Shown in pieces: positions 9,090 through 17,903 of a stretch of 64,000 nucleotides of DNA. The DNA comes from Streptantibioticus silvisoli (GTDB lineage: Bacteria > Actinomycetota > Actinomycetes > Streptomycetales > Streptomycetaceae). The stretch is from positions 310,001 through 374,000 of the forward strand of contig NZ_JAAGKO020000001.1 in assembly GCF_027947535.2 (NCBI RefSeq). The letters are read 5' to 3'. The notes beneath the pieces are model-generated. The model searched no databases. It was not told where the DNA came from and was given only the letters and a program-made list of their open reading frames with translations. The number at the start of each line of letters is the position of its first letter. Positions within the stretch are counted from its first letter, which is position 1. A program made the translations under genes and the position numbers.

Positions 9090-9704
9090 TCAGGAAGTGC
9101 CGCGCCCCAGATAGGTCAGCGGTCCGGGGTCCGGGACGGGAATCTCGTGAAAACCGAGGCGGTCGTAGAACTCACGGGCCGCTGTGTTGGTGCTGACCAT
9201 GCCGAGGTGGACGCCCGTGACGCCCCGGAGATGAAGCGCCGCGAGGAACGTCTCCATCAACTTCCGCCCGAATCCGGCCCGTTGATGGCTCGGCAGCAGG
9301 TCGATGTGCAAGTGCGCCGGGTAGGGCTCCAATTCCGGAAGCAGTAGCCGTTCCGGACGGTGCATCAGGTCGACCATCACCTCGGTCGGTGTGGTCGGTG
9401 CTTGCGTGGGTGCCGGATAGCGCGTGGACAGCCGCGGAAGCCACTCGGTGCGGAAGCGCGACACGAAGGACGGGGTGTCGGCCGTGCCCACGATGTAGCC
9501 GACGGTACGCCCTCCGTCCGCCACCACGAAAGCCAGTTCCGGTTCGAGGACCGCGTACGGCGCCGCGAAAATGCTCGGCAGCAGTTCCAGGTCGGGGTAG
9601 ATCCCCCGGGAGTCCCCGCCGCCGTGCCCGGTGCGAACGCAGATGTCGAAGAGCGCTTCCCGATCCTCGGGCCGGTAAGGGCGAAGCGTTGCCGCAGATG
9701 TCAT
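9090..9704 (-). CDS. GNAT-family N-acetyltransferase
   Basis: A 204-aa cytosolic protein whose ATG at 9704 follows AGGATGGGG. It shows the GNAT pattern: an N-terminal LRPYRPEDREALFDIC start, a central beta-strand AFVVADGGRTVGYIVG, acetyl-CoA-binding motif A as HIDLLPSHQRAGFGRKLM (Q/RxxGxG/A type), and a C-terminal NTAAREFYDRLGFHE. The family transfers acetyl from acetyl-CoA to amines; the substrate cannot be read from sequence. It is monocistronic and convergent with the micro-ORF. Confidence 0.88.
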   Translation of the reverse strand: MTSAATLRPYRPEDREALFDICVRTGHGGGDSRGIYPDLELLPSIFAAPYAVLEPELAFVVADGGRTVGYIVGTADTPSFVSRFRTEWLPRLSTRYPAPTQAPTTPTEVMVDLMHRPERLLLPELEPYPAHLHIDLLPSHQRAGFGRKLMETFLAALHLRGVTGVHLGMVSTNTAAREFYDRLGFHEIPVPDPGPLTYLGRGTS

Positions 9705-9908
9705 GGCCCCATCCTTCGCCGCAGGGAGCGCCCCCTCAAGCCCCGACTCCGGCCCGTATCCATGGCGGCCTGCGGCCTGCGCCCGCGGAGGAGTGGCTCG
9801 CGCCCGCGGATGTGTGGCTCGCGGAGGTGTGGCCGGTGTGGCGCGCGGCGGCGTCGGTCGCCGGTGGCGCGTCCGGCGCGGTACGTCCCGCAGGGCGAAC
9901 CGCTCGCG

Positions 9909-11057
9909 TCACCGCTGGGCCGGGCCGGACCGCTGGACGTCGTCGAAGCCGGGGACGGACAGCAGATGCTCGGCGCCGCCTTCGAGCAGTTGGGCGAAGT
10001 GGCCGGAGCGGGGGATCATCGACGTCTCGTAGCGCTGCACGGCGTCGTCGATGGTGGGGGAGTGGGCGAGTGCGAGGGCGAGTTCGCAGGCGTCGAGCAT
10101 GGCGAGGTTGACGCCCACGCCGAGCGGCGGCATGAGGTGTGCGGCGTCGCCGAGGAGCGTCACGCCGGGCGAGTGCCGCCAGGTGTGCGGTGCCGGCAGG
10201 GCGAAGAGCGGGCGGTCGACGTAGGCGCCGTCGTTGTCGGTGATCAGCCGGAGCAGGCGCGGTGACCAGTGCGCGTACTCGCCGAGGAGCTGCGCGCGGA
10301 CGCCCCCGGTGTCTTCGAGCCGAAGCCCGGTCGCGTCCGCCCAGTCCACCGGGACGCGCCGCATGAAGTAGACACGCAGGTGGCCGCCGCTGTTCCGCTG
10401 CGCGAACAGGCCGCGCTCGCCGTCGGCGGCATGGAGGCTGCCGTTGCCGACGAGCGCGGAGACTTCGGGGTGCGCGCGCTCGATGTCGTCGAACCATGCC
10501 TCAAGGAAGCCGACCCCGGTGTAGCGGGGCGTCGCGGGGGACACGGCGGCACGGACGCGGGAGAAGGCGCCGTCCGCGCCGATCACGAGATCGGTCTCCA
10601 CGGTCGTCCCGTCGGTGAACGTCAGCGTCCGCGGCCCGTCGGCCGGTCCGCTCACCGACACCAGTGCGCGTCCCCACCGCACCGTTCCCCCGGCGAGCGA
10701 GCGCAGCAGCAGGTCGCGGAGCTGCCCGCGGTCGATCTCGGGGCTGTCCGTCGCGCCCTCGTCCGGCAGATGGTGGGCGAGCAGCCTCCCCGCCCGGTCC
10801 AGCCGGCGCGTTTCCTGCCCTTCGCACCGGGCGAGCGCGAAGAACTCCTCCAGCAGGCCGGCCTCACGCAGTGCGAGCTGGCCGTCGTCCTCGTGCAGGT
10901 CGAGCGATCCTCCCTGGTTGCGGGAGTCCGCGTCCGTATCGCGGTCGTACACGGTCGCCGCGATCCCGTGCCGCCGCAGGATGCGTGCGCACGTGAGGCC
11001 TCCGGGGCCGGCGCCGATGATGCTGATCCGCGCTCTTGCGGGCGGAGGAGAGTCCAC
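9909..11057 (-). CDS. FAD-dependent monooxygenase, TetX/PHBH type
   Basis: A 382-aa flavoprotein. GTG at 11057 with gaaaggaa upstream is preferred over an in-frame ATG at 11153, which would cover the operator region. Residues about 8-35 hold the FAD Rossmann motif (IIGAGPGGLTCARIL). DLVIGADGAFSRVR is the DG motif and VTLLGDAAHLMPPLGVGVN the GD motif. These class A flavoprotein hydroxylases act on aromatic or polyketide substrates; relatives such as TetX inactivate tetracyclines. The gene is divergent from a TetR-type regulator across a palindromic operator, which suggests induction by its substrate and a detoxification role. Confidence 0.88.
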   Translation of the reverse strand: MDSPPPARARISIIGAGPGGLTCARILRRHGIAATVYDRDTDADSRNQGGSLDLHEDDGQLALREAGLLEEFFALARCEGQETRRLDRAGRLLAHHLPDEGATDSPEIDRGQLRDLLLRSLAGGTVRWGRALVSVSGPADGPRTLTFTDGTTVETDLVIGADGAFSRVRAAVSPATPRYTGVGFLEAWFDDIERAHPEVSALVGNGSLHAADGERGLFAQRNSGGHLRVYFMRRVPVDWADATGLRLEDTGGVRAQLLGEYAHWSPRLLRLITDNDGAYVDRPLFALPAPHTWRHSPGVTLLGDAAHLMPPLGVGVNLAMLDACELALALAHSPTIDDAVQRYETSMIPRSGHFAQLLEGGAEHLLSVPGFDDVQRSGPAQR

Positions 11058-11173
11058 GGGGGTTCCTTTCGTCGGTGGGGTTCCCGGTGGCGCGACGGCG
11101 TCGACGACGGCCGGTGCCGCGCACTGCACGGCGGCGACCCCTGCGGTCTCCACTAAAGCAGGAACGAGTCAAT

Positions 11174-11192
11174 AACTGCAACCATTGCAGTT
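11174..11192. promoter_or_regulatory. TetR-type operator, 8-bp inverted repeat
   Basis: AACTGCAA-CCA-TTGCAGTT is a perfect 8-bp inverted repeat with a 3-base spacer, centred on 11183, in the gap between the monooxygenase and the TetR gene. It lies 35 bases upstream of the TetR start, so it is well placed to control both divergent genes. Confidence 0.75.
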
Positions 11193-11226
11193 TCTGCCTC
11201 GCTCCAGTTTGCGGTACGATGCCGCC

Positions 11227-11799
11227 ATGCCCGACTCACCGCCCGTCGGCCGCCGCGAGCGCAAGAAGGCCGCCACGAGGCAGGCCATCGCCGACGCCGC
11301 CCTGGAGCTCTTCCTGGCGCAGGGTTTCGAGCAAGTGAGCGTCCGTGACATCGCCGAGAAGGCCGATGTGTCGACCACGACTCTCTTCGCGCACTTCCCG
11401 GGCAAGGAGGCGCTGGTCTTCGACCGCGACGAGGAAGTCGAGGCGGAGCTGATCGCCGCCGTCCGCGAACGCCCCGAGGGCCAGAGCGTGATCGAGGCGC
11501 TCCGCGCCCACGCGCTGAAGTCCTGGGTGCCGATCGCCTCGGACCCCCGCCTGCGTCAGCTCACCGAGCTGGCGAACCGCACGCCCGCGCTCCGCGAGTA
11601 CGCGGAACGCATGTGGATGCGACACGCGGGGGCGCTCGCCACCGCGATCGCGGCGGAACTCGGCCGGGAGGCGGACGATCTCGCCTGCGCGGCACTCGCG
11701 CGGTTCGTCCTGGAAGTGCCCACCTTGACCAAGGGCCGGCCCGACCCCCGCGCGGTGGTGGACACGGTCTTCGACCTCCTGCTCCACGGCTGGCGGTAA
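11227..11799 (+). CDS. TetR/AcrR-family transcriptional regulator
   Basis: A 190-aa regulator starting at ATG 11227 (MPDSPPVGRRERKK). The TetR N-terminal HTH is clear at about residues 14-58: AIADAALELFLAQGFEQVSV, then DIAEKADVSTTTLFAHFPGK. The remainder is the helical ligand-binding/dimer domain. It is divergent from the flavin monooxygenase and shares the palindrome at 11174-11192. It most likely represses both genes until a ligand binds; the ligand is unknown. Confidence 0.92.
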   Translation: MPDSPPVGRRERKKAATRQAIADAALELFLAQGFEQVSVRDIAEKADVSTTTLFAHFPGKEALVFDRDEEVEAELIAAVRERPEGQSVIEALRAHALKSWVPIASDPRLRQLTELANRTPALREYAERMWMRHAGALATAIAAELGREADDLACAALARFVLEVPTLTKGRPDPRAVVDTVFDLLLHGWR

Positions 11800-11950
11800 C
11801 GGCACGCCGACGGTGCGGTCATGGGGCTTCGCGCCGACCCGCGTCCGCGCTCGGAACGGCGGTTGTCCGGCCGCCGGCCTACCGGCTCACCAGCCCACCG
11901 GCACACGGCATGCCGGGAGTCGCGGACCGGCGCCGACGCCAACGTTCGCC

Positions 11951-12117
11951 GGAAGAGCCCAGGGGCGGAGGGTGCTCGACGGTGGGTGTGGAACGGGAGG
12001 TTGGCGCTGATGCCGGCTGACCTGGACGCGCAGGCGGCGATCGTGGAAGAGCCCAGGGCACGGAGGATGCCGGCATCGGGTGCCGAACGGGCGTGTTGGC
12101 GCTGATGCCGGCTGACC
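11951..12117. repeat. Two direct repeats of about 72 bp
   Basis: 11951-12022 and 12045-12117 are imperfect copies. Each opens with ggaagagcccaggg, continues with a diverged middle, and ends with the identical gttggcgctgatgccggctgacc. The copies are spaced 94-95 bases apart. They fill most of the non-coding gap between the TetR gene and the winged-helix regulator; no gene is seen there. Confidence 0.7.
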
Positions 12118-12136
12118 GCGGAGTCGACTCGGCCGC

Positions 12137-12523
12137 TCAGCCGCTGTCCCACAGTTGCCGCAGTACGCGGTGTGGCTGGTCGCGGTCGCCGGGGAGAGGG
12201 GGGTCTGCCTGCTGCTCGTCCCGGGCGCCGGCGGAGAACGCCTCCTCCAGCTGGGCCAGCCAGGCCAGATGGCCCTCCACCGCCCGGCGGCCTTCCGCGG
12301 TGAGCCGGAACCAGGTGCGCGGCCGCCGGCCGACCGCACCCTTGCGGACGTCCACGTACCCGGCGTCCTCGAGTACGCGGGACTGCTTCGACAGCACCGA
12401 ATCGCTGATCCCGGCCGCGTCACGCAGCGCCGCGAACTCGATCCAGTCCGCGCCGGCCGCCAGCAGTCCGCAGATCGACAATCGGGTGATCGGGTGAATG
12501 AGCGGGTCCGGCTTTGCGGTCAC
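12137..12523 (-). CDS. Winged-helix transcriptional regulator
   Basis: A 128-aa DNA-binding protein. Residues about 8-85 form a winged helix of MarR/PadR-like type (TRLSICGLLAAGADWIEFAA, LRDAAGISDSVLSKQSRVLE as recognition helix, then wing KGAVGRRPRTWFRLTAEGRR). Its ATG overlaps the stop of the upstream membrane-protein gene by ATGA, so the two are translationally coupled. Such pairs are common in Streptomyces, the regulator probably repressing its own operon through the near-palindrome at 13006-13021. Confidence 0.85.
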   Translation of the reverse strand: MTAKPDPLIHPITRLSICGLLAAGADWIEFAALRDAAGISDSVLSKQSRVLEDAGYVDVRKGAVGRRPRTWFRLTAEGRRAVEGHLAWLAQLEEAFSAGARDEQQADPPLPGDRDQPHRVLRQLWDSG

Positions 12524-12993
12524 GCCGTCCCTCCTCCGGTTCGCAGGGTCCGGCGGATGGCCCGCAGCCGGGTCCGCAGGCCGATCAGCTCCGCCACGAC
12601 CGCGAGGGCCGCGACGGCGATCGCGGCCACGAGGAGGCTCCGGTCGATCAGGAAGGCTTCGGCCGCCAGAGCGGCGATGCTCAGCCCGATCGTAGCGATC
12701 GCTGCGGGACGGCCCGAGCGGTCACGCAGGCTCCGGGTGGCCACTGCTATGCCGGTGGCCCGGGCCAGGCCCCATTGCAGCAGGCAGATCACCGCCAATG
12801 CGGCGACCAGGACGGGCCAGATGCGTACCCCCTGGGGAAGGAACCGTGCGCTGAAGGGGCAAGCGAAGATCAGTGACCACACGACAGCGAAACCGGACAT
12901 GTACCACCACGGCGGCCGCATCCGGTCCGCCAGCCGGCTCCGCTGCACCCGCAGCCGCTCCAGCGCCGCCGGATCTCCTGCCACATCGCGCAT
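12520..12993 (-). CDS. Four-TM membrane protein of unknown function
   Basis: A 157-aa integral membrane protein; ATG 12993 has an excellent RBS (AGAAGGAG). A basic N-terminus (RLRVQRSRLADRMR) precedes four hydrophobic helices at about residues 28-46, 58-80, 98-114 and 119-138, with a basic C-terminal tail (RTRLRAIRRTLR). No catalytic motif is visible. It is the first gene of a two-gene operon with the winged-helix regulator. Function unknown; a sensor or small transporter-like role is possible. Confidence 0.8.
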   Translation of the reverse strand: MRDVAGDPAALERLRVQRSRLADRMRPPWWYMSGFAVVWSLIFACPFSARFLPQGVRIWPVLVAALAVICLLQWGLARATGIAVATRSLRDRSGRPAAIATIGLSIAALAAEAFLIDRSLLVAAIAVAALAVVAELIGLRTRLRAIRRTLRTGGGTA

Positions 12994-13005
12994 TTGAACT
13001 CCTTC

Positions 13006-13021
13006 TGGAATCTAGTTTCCA
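13006..13021. promoter_or_regulatory. Near-palindromic operator GGAATCTAGTTTCC
   Basis: TGGAA-tctagt-TTCCA, nearly symmetric about CTAG, lies directly upstream of the RBS of the membrane-protein/regulator operon, where a repressor would block initiation. It is the probable autoregulatory site. Confidence 0.5.
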
Positions 13022-13132
13022 TGAAGAAAGTCGATGACGGATCGACGGAAGGGAAGTCCCGCACCTCGCACGCCGGCGACAACCCGTGGCCCGCCAGGGA
13101 GGGGAGCGGCGCAGTACGTGGGGCGGTCAGGC

Positions 13133-13429
13133 TCATCCGGGCGCGTCGGCTTCGGCGGTACGCAGCAGTTGGTCGAGCGATTCCCGCAGGCGTTCGAGCA
13201 GTTGGTCGAACGGGATCGCCACCAGGCGCTCATGCCGGCGCCGGTGTTCGGCGGCCGGCCCGCTGCTCCCGGGCCCGCTGCTCCCGGGGTCGGCGGCGCA
13301 CGGTGACGCCCGCCCCGCCGAGACCTCGTCAGCCCCTACGGTGAAACGATCGCCGCAGGTCAGAGCGTTCGCCGACCGCGTTCGGGGGCGCTGAACGGGC
13401 CGATCTGCCGACCGGGGGGTGTCACCCAT
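13133..13429 (-). CDS. Possible small hypothetical protein
   Basis: A 98-codon frame with ATG 13429 and a reasonable RBS (aggggaga, nine bases away). The C-terminal third (ERLVAIPFDQLLERLRESLD) has strongly GC-biased third positions and a Leu/Glu helical, coiled-coil-like pattern, which looks coding. The N-terminal part is low-complexity Pro/Gly/Ser with a repeated SSGPGSSGP. It may be a genuine small protein or a remnant. I do not recognise it. Confidence 0.35.
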   Translation of the reverse strand: MGDTPRSADRPVQRPRTRSANALTCGDRFTVGADEVSAGRASPCAADPGSSGPGSSGPAAEHRRRHERLVAIPFDQLLERLRESLDQLLRTAEADAPG

Positions 13430-13515
13430 TCGGGGGGTCTCCCCTCGCGGGGATGGCTGCCGCGACGGAAGCTGAGCGGGTCCCCCGAGCTTGCTCCGTC
13501 TTCGAAAGGACCGAT

Positions 13516-14082
13516 ATGTCGGAACGCAATACGGCTCTGCGCAGCATGCATGACCTGGGTCTCGCCGCGTGGTTGGGCGGTTCGTTGATGGGAGCCGTCG
13601 GAGTGAACGGCGTCGCCGCGCAGGAGGGGCGGACCGAGCTGAGCACGGCGCGGATGGCCGGTATCGGCTGGTCGAAGTGGGCGCCGATCGGCGCTGTGGC
13701 GGTCGGTGCCCACCTCATCGGTGCCAGTGGCCTGCTCGCAGCCAACAGCGACCGGGTCAAGAACCAGGCGGGGGTCGGGGTCTCCTCCGCGGCGAAGGTG
13801 GCGCTGACCGCCGCTGCTCTCGCGGCGACCGTCTACACCCGGGCTCTGGGCAAGAAGGTGGACCTGGTCTCCTCCGACGACCCCGAGGACCAGGAGACCG
13901 CCGCCCAGATGCCCGTCGACTTCACCCAAGCCCGGCGGCAGTTGTCCGTCATGCAGTGGATCGTTCCCGGTCTGACTGCCGGCCTGGTCGTCCTCGGTGC
14001 TCTCCAGGGCGAACAGCAGCGCCCCTCGCAGCAGGGCGCGGGCGTGCTGCTGCGTGCGGCGAGGGAGCGCCTGCCGCTGTGA
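13516..14082 (+). CDS. Conserved-looking membrane protein of unknown function
   Basis: A 188-aa protein; ATG 13516 follows aaagga. Hydrophobic segments at about residues 15-35 (LAAWLGGSLMGAVGVNGVAA), 52-72, 86-106 and 150-165 (IVPGLTAGLVVLGAL) predict about four membrane spans. A hydrophilic loop lies near KKVDLVSSDDPEDQETAA. The N-terminus MSERNTALRSMHDLGLAAW resembles a group of streptomycete membrane proteins without assigned function. Monocistronic. Confidence 0.8.
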   Translation: MSERNTALRSMHDLGLAAWLGGSLMGAVGVNGVAAQEGRTELSTARMAGIGWSKWAPIGAVAVGAHLIGASGLLAANSDRVKNQAGVGVSSAAKVALTAAALAATVYTRALGKKVDLVSSDDPEDQETAAQMPVDFTQARRQLSVMQWIVPGLTAGLVVLGALQGEQQRPSQQGAGVLLRAARERLPL

Positions 14083-14242
14083 GACGCGCGGTAACGATGC
14101 GTGCGGCATCGGTGCCGCGCGGTAACGACGCGTGCGGTACCGGTGCCTGCGTCGGGTGCCACGACTTCGTCCTCACCCGCGGCCTCTGCGTCTGTCGACC
14201 ACCCGTCCGCCGACCAACCGTCAGGCGGACGGGCCGAGTTGG

Positions 14243-14614
14243 TCAGACGGTTCGGCCGTCGTCGCGCGTGACCGCGGCGGCGACCGCCTCGGCCCGGCTG
14301 TCGTAGACGTTGAAGACCTCCTGCGTGCCGGTGAGGGCGAGAAGCCGGCCGATCTGGTACGGCATGGCGGCCAGCGCGAGTCGGCCGCCGGCCTCAACAG
14401 CGCGGCGGTGCAGGCGCAGCAGGGCGTTGAAGCCGGTGGAATCGCAGAAGGAGACCCCCGCGAGATCCAGGACCTGGCGGGGGGACTCCGCCATGGCGCG
14501 GGTGACCCGCTGGTACAACAGCGAGGCGGTGTCGATGTCGAGCTGTCCGGAGACTTCGACGACGGCCAGGTCGTCGTGACGTTCGACGGTGGCCACATGG
14601 AGCTGATCGCTCAT
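14243..14614 (-). CDS. STAS-domain anti-sigma factor antagonist
   Basis: A 123-aa single-domain protein starting at ATG 14614 (aggag upstream). It has the SpoIIAA-like fold signature: a beta-strand start LAVVEVSGQLDIDTASLLYQ and the phosphorylation loop VLDLAGVSFCDSTGFNALL, where the Ser of DST is the usual kinase target. These proteins bind an anti-sigma factor kinase and free a SigB/SigF-type sigma factor when dephosphorylated. No partner kinase or sigma gene is adjacent, as is common for orphan antagonists in Streptomyces. Confidence 0.9.
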   Translation of the reverse strand: MSDQLHVATVERHDDLAVVEVSGQLDIDTASLLYQRVTRAMAESPRQVLDLAGVSFCDSTGFNALLRLHRRAVEAGGRLALAAMPYQIGRLLALTGTQEVFNVYDSRAEAVAAAVTRDDGRTV

Positions 14615-14832
14615 GGTGGGACTCCTCGCAATGCGGGTGACCTCGGCGGTGGTCCGGCCCGGCACCGTCGCAGCGCCGGACCACCGCGGTCCGGTGGAAC
14701 GCGGCTTCCGATCGTGTGCCCACGCCCACGGATTTCACGTACGGTTCACCGCGCCGCGGCTGTACTCGCCCCTGTCGCGTTCCGTGTTGGACGTCGCGAT
14801 CCCGCCAAGATCCGCCGGGCCCGGCCCAGGAG

Positions 14833-16095
14833 TCAGCTGGACACGGCCGTGGTGACCAGGGGATGCGGCGCGAGGAGAAGGTTCTCGTAGGTGTGGTGGT
14901 GGCGGGTGGTGGTGCGGTGGCGGAGCAGACCGGCGGCGCGGGCGGGTTCGCCGGCGTCGGCGAGGGCACGGGCGAGGGTGTCCTGGATGATCTCCCGCTC
15001 CACCCGTACGCCGCCGATCCGTTCCGCCTGCTCGCCCAGCGCGGTCAGCAGGCCGACTGCCGCGCGGGGGCGTCCCGCGGTGACTTCCGCCAGCGCCCGC
15101 ACGACGGGGGCGAGAACCTCACGGTAGTCGGTGCGGTCGTCGGCGTCCGCGGTGCGGGCCAGGGCGTGCAGGTCGTCGGTGGCGGCCTCCACGGCCAGCG
15201 CGAGGGCGAGGTTGAAGGTGTGGAAGATCTCCGCCATCCCGCCCGGCGCGGCCAGCAGTTCGCGTACCTGCGCCGGGTCGCTGCGGCCGGCGGGTTCCTG
15301 TCCGGCCAGCAGCAGGCGCCAGTTCGTCGCGGCGCGCATTCCGACATCGGTGCGTGCCAGTGCCGTGTCCGCCCGCCGGCGGGCGTCGGAGAAGTCGCCG
15401 CAGGCGATGGACTGAAGGGCCGCGTGCCAGTTCAGGTGCCGCGTCTGCACCGCCTGCGGGTCCGCCGAGAGCCACTGGTCCAGGAAGCCGATCGCGCCGG
15501 GGCCGGTCCCGAGTTCGTGTTCGGCGTGGGCGAGGGCGTGCGCGGCCACGCCCGAGCGGGGGTGCAGGGCCAGGGCCCGCTCGGCCAGCCCGTGCGCCTC
15601 CCGTACCCGGCCCTGCTCCGCCCGGGTCGCGGCCAGCCAGGCCGTCCAGGGCCAGTTGTCCGGCCCGGCCGTCGCCGCCTGCCGCTCCACCAGGTCGTCG
15701 CCCTGCGTGCGGTAGGCGGGGTCGCCGCAGGCGGAGAAGGCGCCCACCATGAGCCCGGCCATCTCGTCGGCGGGCCAGCGGGCGAAGTGGCCCACCAGGT
15801 GGTCGGCCGTCAGCCGGTACTGCCGGTGGGTGTGCAGGAAGACCGCGTACGCGAGGCTCGCCTCACGTTCACCGGCTGCCAGCGCGTCCCGGTGCGCGAT
15901 CACCAACTGCTCCTTGAGCACGGCGTCACCCAGCCGGTCGCCGGTCGCCAGGGTCAGCAGCGCCCGCGCCACACCACAGGCCGGATCACGGGACACCCAC
16001 GCTCTCAGCAGGGGCAGCGCCCGCCCGCTCAGGGCCAGCAACTCGCCCACCGCCTGTTCCGCCACCCGCGCACCCGCCACCGCACTCACCTTCAC
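14833..16095 (-). CDS. Tetratricopeptide-repeat protein
   Basis: A 420-aa, Ala/Leu-rich, all-helical protein with successive TPR-like helix pairs such as AWLAATRAEQGRVREAHGLA, AAHALAHAEHELG and IIQDTLARALADAGEPARAA. No signal peptide, membrane span or fused effector domain was seen. GTG 16095 is the likely start but lacks a strong RBS. TPRs act as protein-binding scaffolds, so function is not predicted. It lies 51 bp downstream of the chaplin-like gene on the same strand. Confidence 0.75.
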   Translation of the reverse strand: MKVSAVAGARVAEQAVGELLALSGRALPLLRAWVSRDPACGVARALLTLATGDRLGDAVLKEQLVIAHRDALAAGEREASLAYAVFLHTHRQYRLTADHLVGHFARWPADEMAGLMVGAFSACGDPAYRTQGDDLVERQAATAGPDNWPWTAWLAATRAEQGRVREAHGLAERALALHPRSGVAAHALAHAEHELGTGPGAIGFLDQWLSADPQAVQTRHLNWHAALQSIACGDFSDARRRADTALARTDVGMRAATNWRLLLAGQEPAGRSDPAQVRELLAAPGGMAEIFHTFNLALALAVEAATDDLHALARTADADDRTDYREVLAPVVRALAEVTAGRPRAAVGLLTALGEQAERIGGVRVEREIIQDTLARALADAGEPARAAGLLRHRTTTRHHHTYENLLLAPHPLVTTAVSS

Positions 16096-16146
16096 CCGGC
16101 CGAACCCCCGTCGCTCACTCCCACTTCGTCACCCTCTCGACGCGCC

Positions 16147-16455
16147 TCACACGCTGGACCCGAACACCGCGGTGCAGACGATGCCGCTGTTGCCGCAGTG
16201 GTTGCGCGGCAGATCCAGCGGCAGGCCGACCTGGTTGCCGCCCGTGACCCCGCTGCCGGCCACGGTGGAGCCCGCGGCCCGCGCACCGCTGTCCTGGCCG
16301 GCACAGCTGTTGCCGAACACCGCGTTCCCCACCCCGATGACGCTCGCGTGAGCGGCTCCTGCCGGAAGCAACGCCATGCCGGCCACCGCACCGAACACCG
16401 CGGCCCGGGCGCCCGCGCGTCCCGCACCACCACGGCCCGACGTCTCCATGCCCAT
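16147..16455 (-). CDS. Chaplin-like small secreted protein
   Basis: A 102-aa protein with ATG 16455 and a good RBS (atggagga). Residues 1 to about 38 form a signal peptide (basic start, hydrophobic AAVFGAVAGMALLPAG, AHA cleavage site). The mature part of about 64 residues is Gly/Val-rich with four Cys and the segment GNQVGLPLDLPRNHCGNSG, close to the VPVxVPxNxCGNS core of chaplins, the amphipathic hydrophobins that coat aerial hyphae. It differs from a textbook short chaplin in having a second Cys pair (NSCAGQ and GIVCTAVF), so the assignment is by resemblance. Confidence 0.65.
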   Translation of the reverse strand: MGMETSGRGGAGRAGARAAVFGAVAGMALLPAGAAHASVIGVGNAVFGNSCAGQDSGARAAGSTVAGSGVTGGNQVGLPLDLPRNHCGNSGIVCTAVFGSSV

Positions 16456-17050
16456 CGTGTTCCTCCATCCATCGGGCACCGCGGCCCGGTGCCCGTACTC
16501 GTATCCGGCCGGCCGATCCCGGCCCGCACCCGGACCAACGAGCGACCCCGGCTCCCGACACGCGACCGACACGACAGCACCGGGATCCCACCTCGGCCAC
16601 GGTTCGTTCGCGATATCCAACGCCCCGGAACCAAGACAACGGGGGCACGGACGCGGACGGAAGCGCGGCTCGACCGCGCAGTTACCTCGGTGAAGTGCCG
16701 GCATACGAAGGCGCTGGCCTGGAGAGGCGTCTCGGCCGCTGACGTCACGTGGTTGTCTTGAACGCCCGCGTCAGACACGGCGGCGAACCCAACGGGGAAC
16801 GTCTTGCATCGTGGTGAACGGCCGGAAGCCAGTCCGGTCTCAGAAGTCCCGGATCAGGATGGGTAGTTGAAACGGTGCGTCCCGAGGGGCGCGGGGAGCA
16901 GGGCGCCCCGCCGCGGCCTACGAGTCGGTGGTCCCCGCCGCAATGCTCATCGGCCCGCCCCGGTTCGTCCTGGAGTGGAATTCTCCGCGAACTGGAATCC
17001 TGACGCTCACGAACACCCATCCAACGAGTGACCAGGAGCGGAGAACCTTG
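16456..17050. other. Non-coding gap of about 600 bp
   Basis: This region separates the divergent chaplin-like and GRAM-like genes and must hold both promoters, but no box pair stands out. Short direct repeats of TGGAAT occur at about 16974-17000 ahead of the GRAM-like gene. No convincing gene is seen. Confidence 0.5.
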
Positions 17051-17605
17051 ATGGCATCACGGGGATCGCGGGGGACGCGGCGGTTGACGGGGGCGGGCCT
17101 GTTGCCCGGTGAGCGGGTGGTGTTGGGGCGGAACGCTCGGATGCTGCCGGGCACCGACGAGGCGGAAGCCGGTGAGGTGGTCGCCGGGCGGCTGTATCTC
17201 ACCGATTACCGGCTCGTCTTCCGGGCCCGCACCGCCCACGTGCCGTACCGGACCGTCAGCGTCCTGCTGCCCACCGTCAAGGACATCCGCCGCACCGCCG
17301 CCGGCCGTAAGTGGCGTGTTGACTTCGTCACCGGGACCCAGTGCTTCACCTTCGTCGTCCGAGGCGTGCTGCGACTGATCGCGGAAACCGTCCTGCGCGT
17401 CGACGCCGACCCCGCCCAGGTCAAGCGCCTGGCCGGCCTCGCCCTCGCCGACGTCACCGCAGCCTGCGGCGACCCCACCGTCCTCCACCGCATCCACGCC
17501 GAGACCCCGGCTCCGTCCGGCCTGACCCCCGGCGACGCCCACCTCATCGAATCCGCCGGCGCCACCAACCTCGCCGAACTCCTCCGCGACGAGCGGTGCG
17601 GTTGA
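17051..17605 (+). CDS. GRAM/PH-like domain protein
   Basis: A 184-aa cytosolic protein; ATG 17051 lies downstream of aggagcggag. Residues about 15-110 match the GRAM/PH-like pattern (LLPGERVVLGRNARML, GRLYLTDYRLVFRA, then alternating strands through WRVDFVTGTQCFTFVV). The C-terminal part (HRIHAETPAPSGLTPGDAHL) is helical. GRAM domains bind membranes or proteins; bacterial members are uncharacterised. Monocistronic. Confidence 0.65.
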   Translation: MASRGSRGTRRLTGAGLLPGERVVLGRNARMLPGTDEAEAGEVVAGRLYLTDYRLVFRARTAHVPYRTVSVLLPTVKDIRRTAAGRKWRVDFVTGTQCFTFVVRGVLRLIAETVLRVDADPAQVKRLAGLALADVTAACGDPTVLHRIHAETPAPSGLTPGDAHLIESAGATNLAELLRDERCG

Positions 17606-17903
17606 CCACACCGGCCGCCCGCTGGCGTTGCCCGGCCACGGCCCCGGGCGCGACGCAGCCCCCGCCGAACGTGGCAGGCAGCACTGCTGGATGGTCGGCG
17701 GCCCGGGCGCGTTCGGCGCCGGTGGGGAGGGGCCCCGCACAGAGCCCCCGGGGCGGTGGGAACGGTCCGGAGCGGGACGGAACGGAGCGCTCCGGCAAGT
17801 GGTGGGGCGAGTTCCGGACGATCCACCGGAAAACGGACGCGATGCGGCCCCGGCGGTCGGACGATGGTCCGCGTAGCGGTTCCCCGCGTCCGAGAGGATC
17901 TCC

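Noticed and set aside
9389-10111. + strand frames opposite the GNAT and monooxygenase genes
   Set aside because: Arg-rich antisense shadows without motifs.
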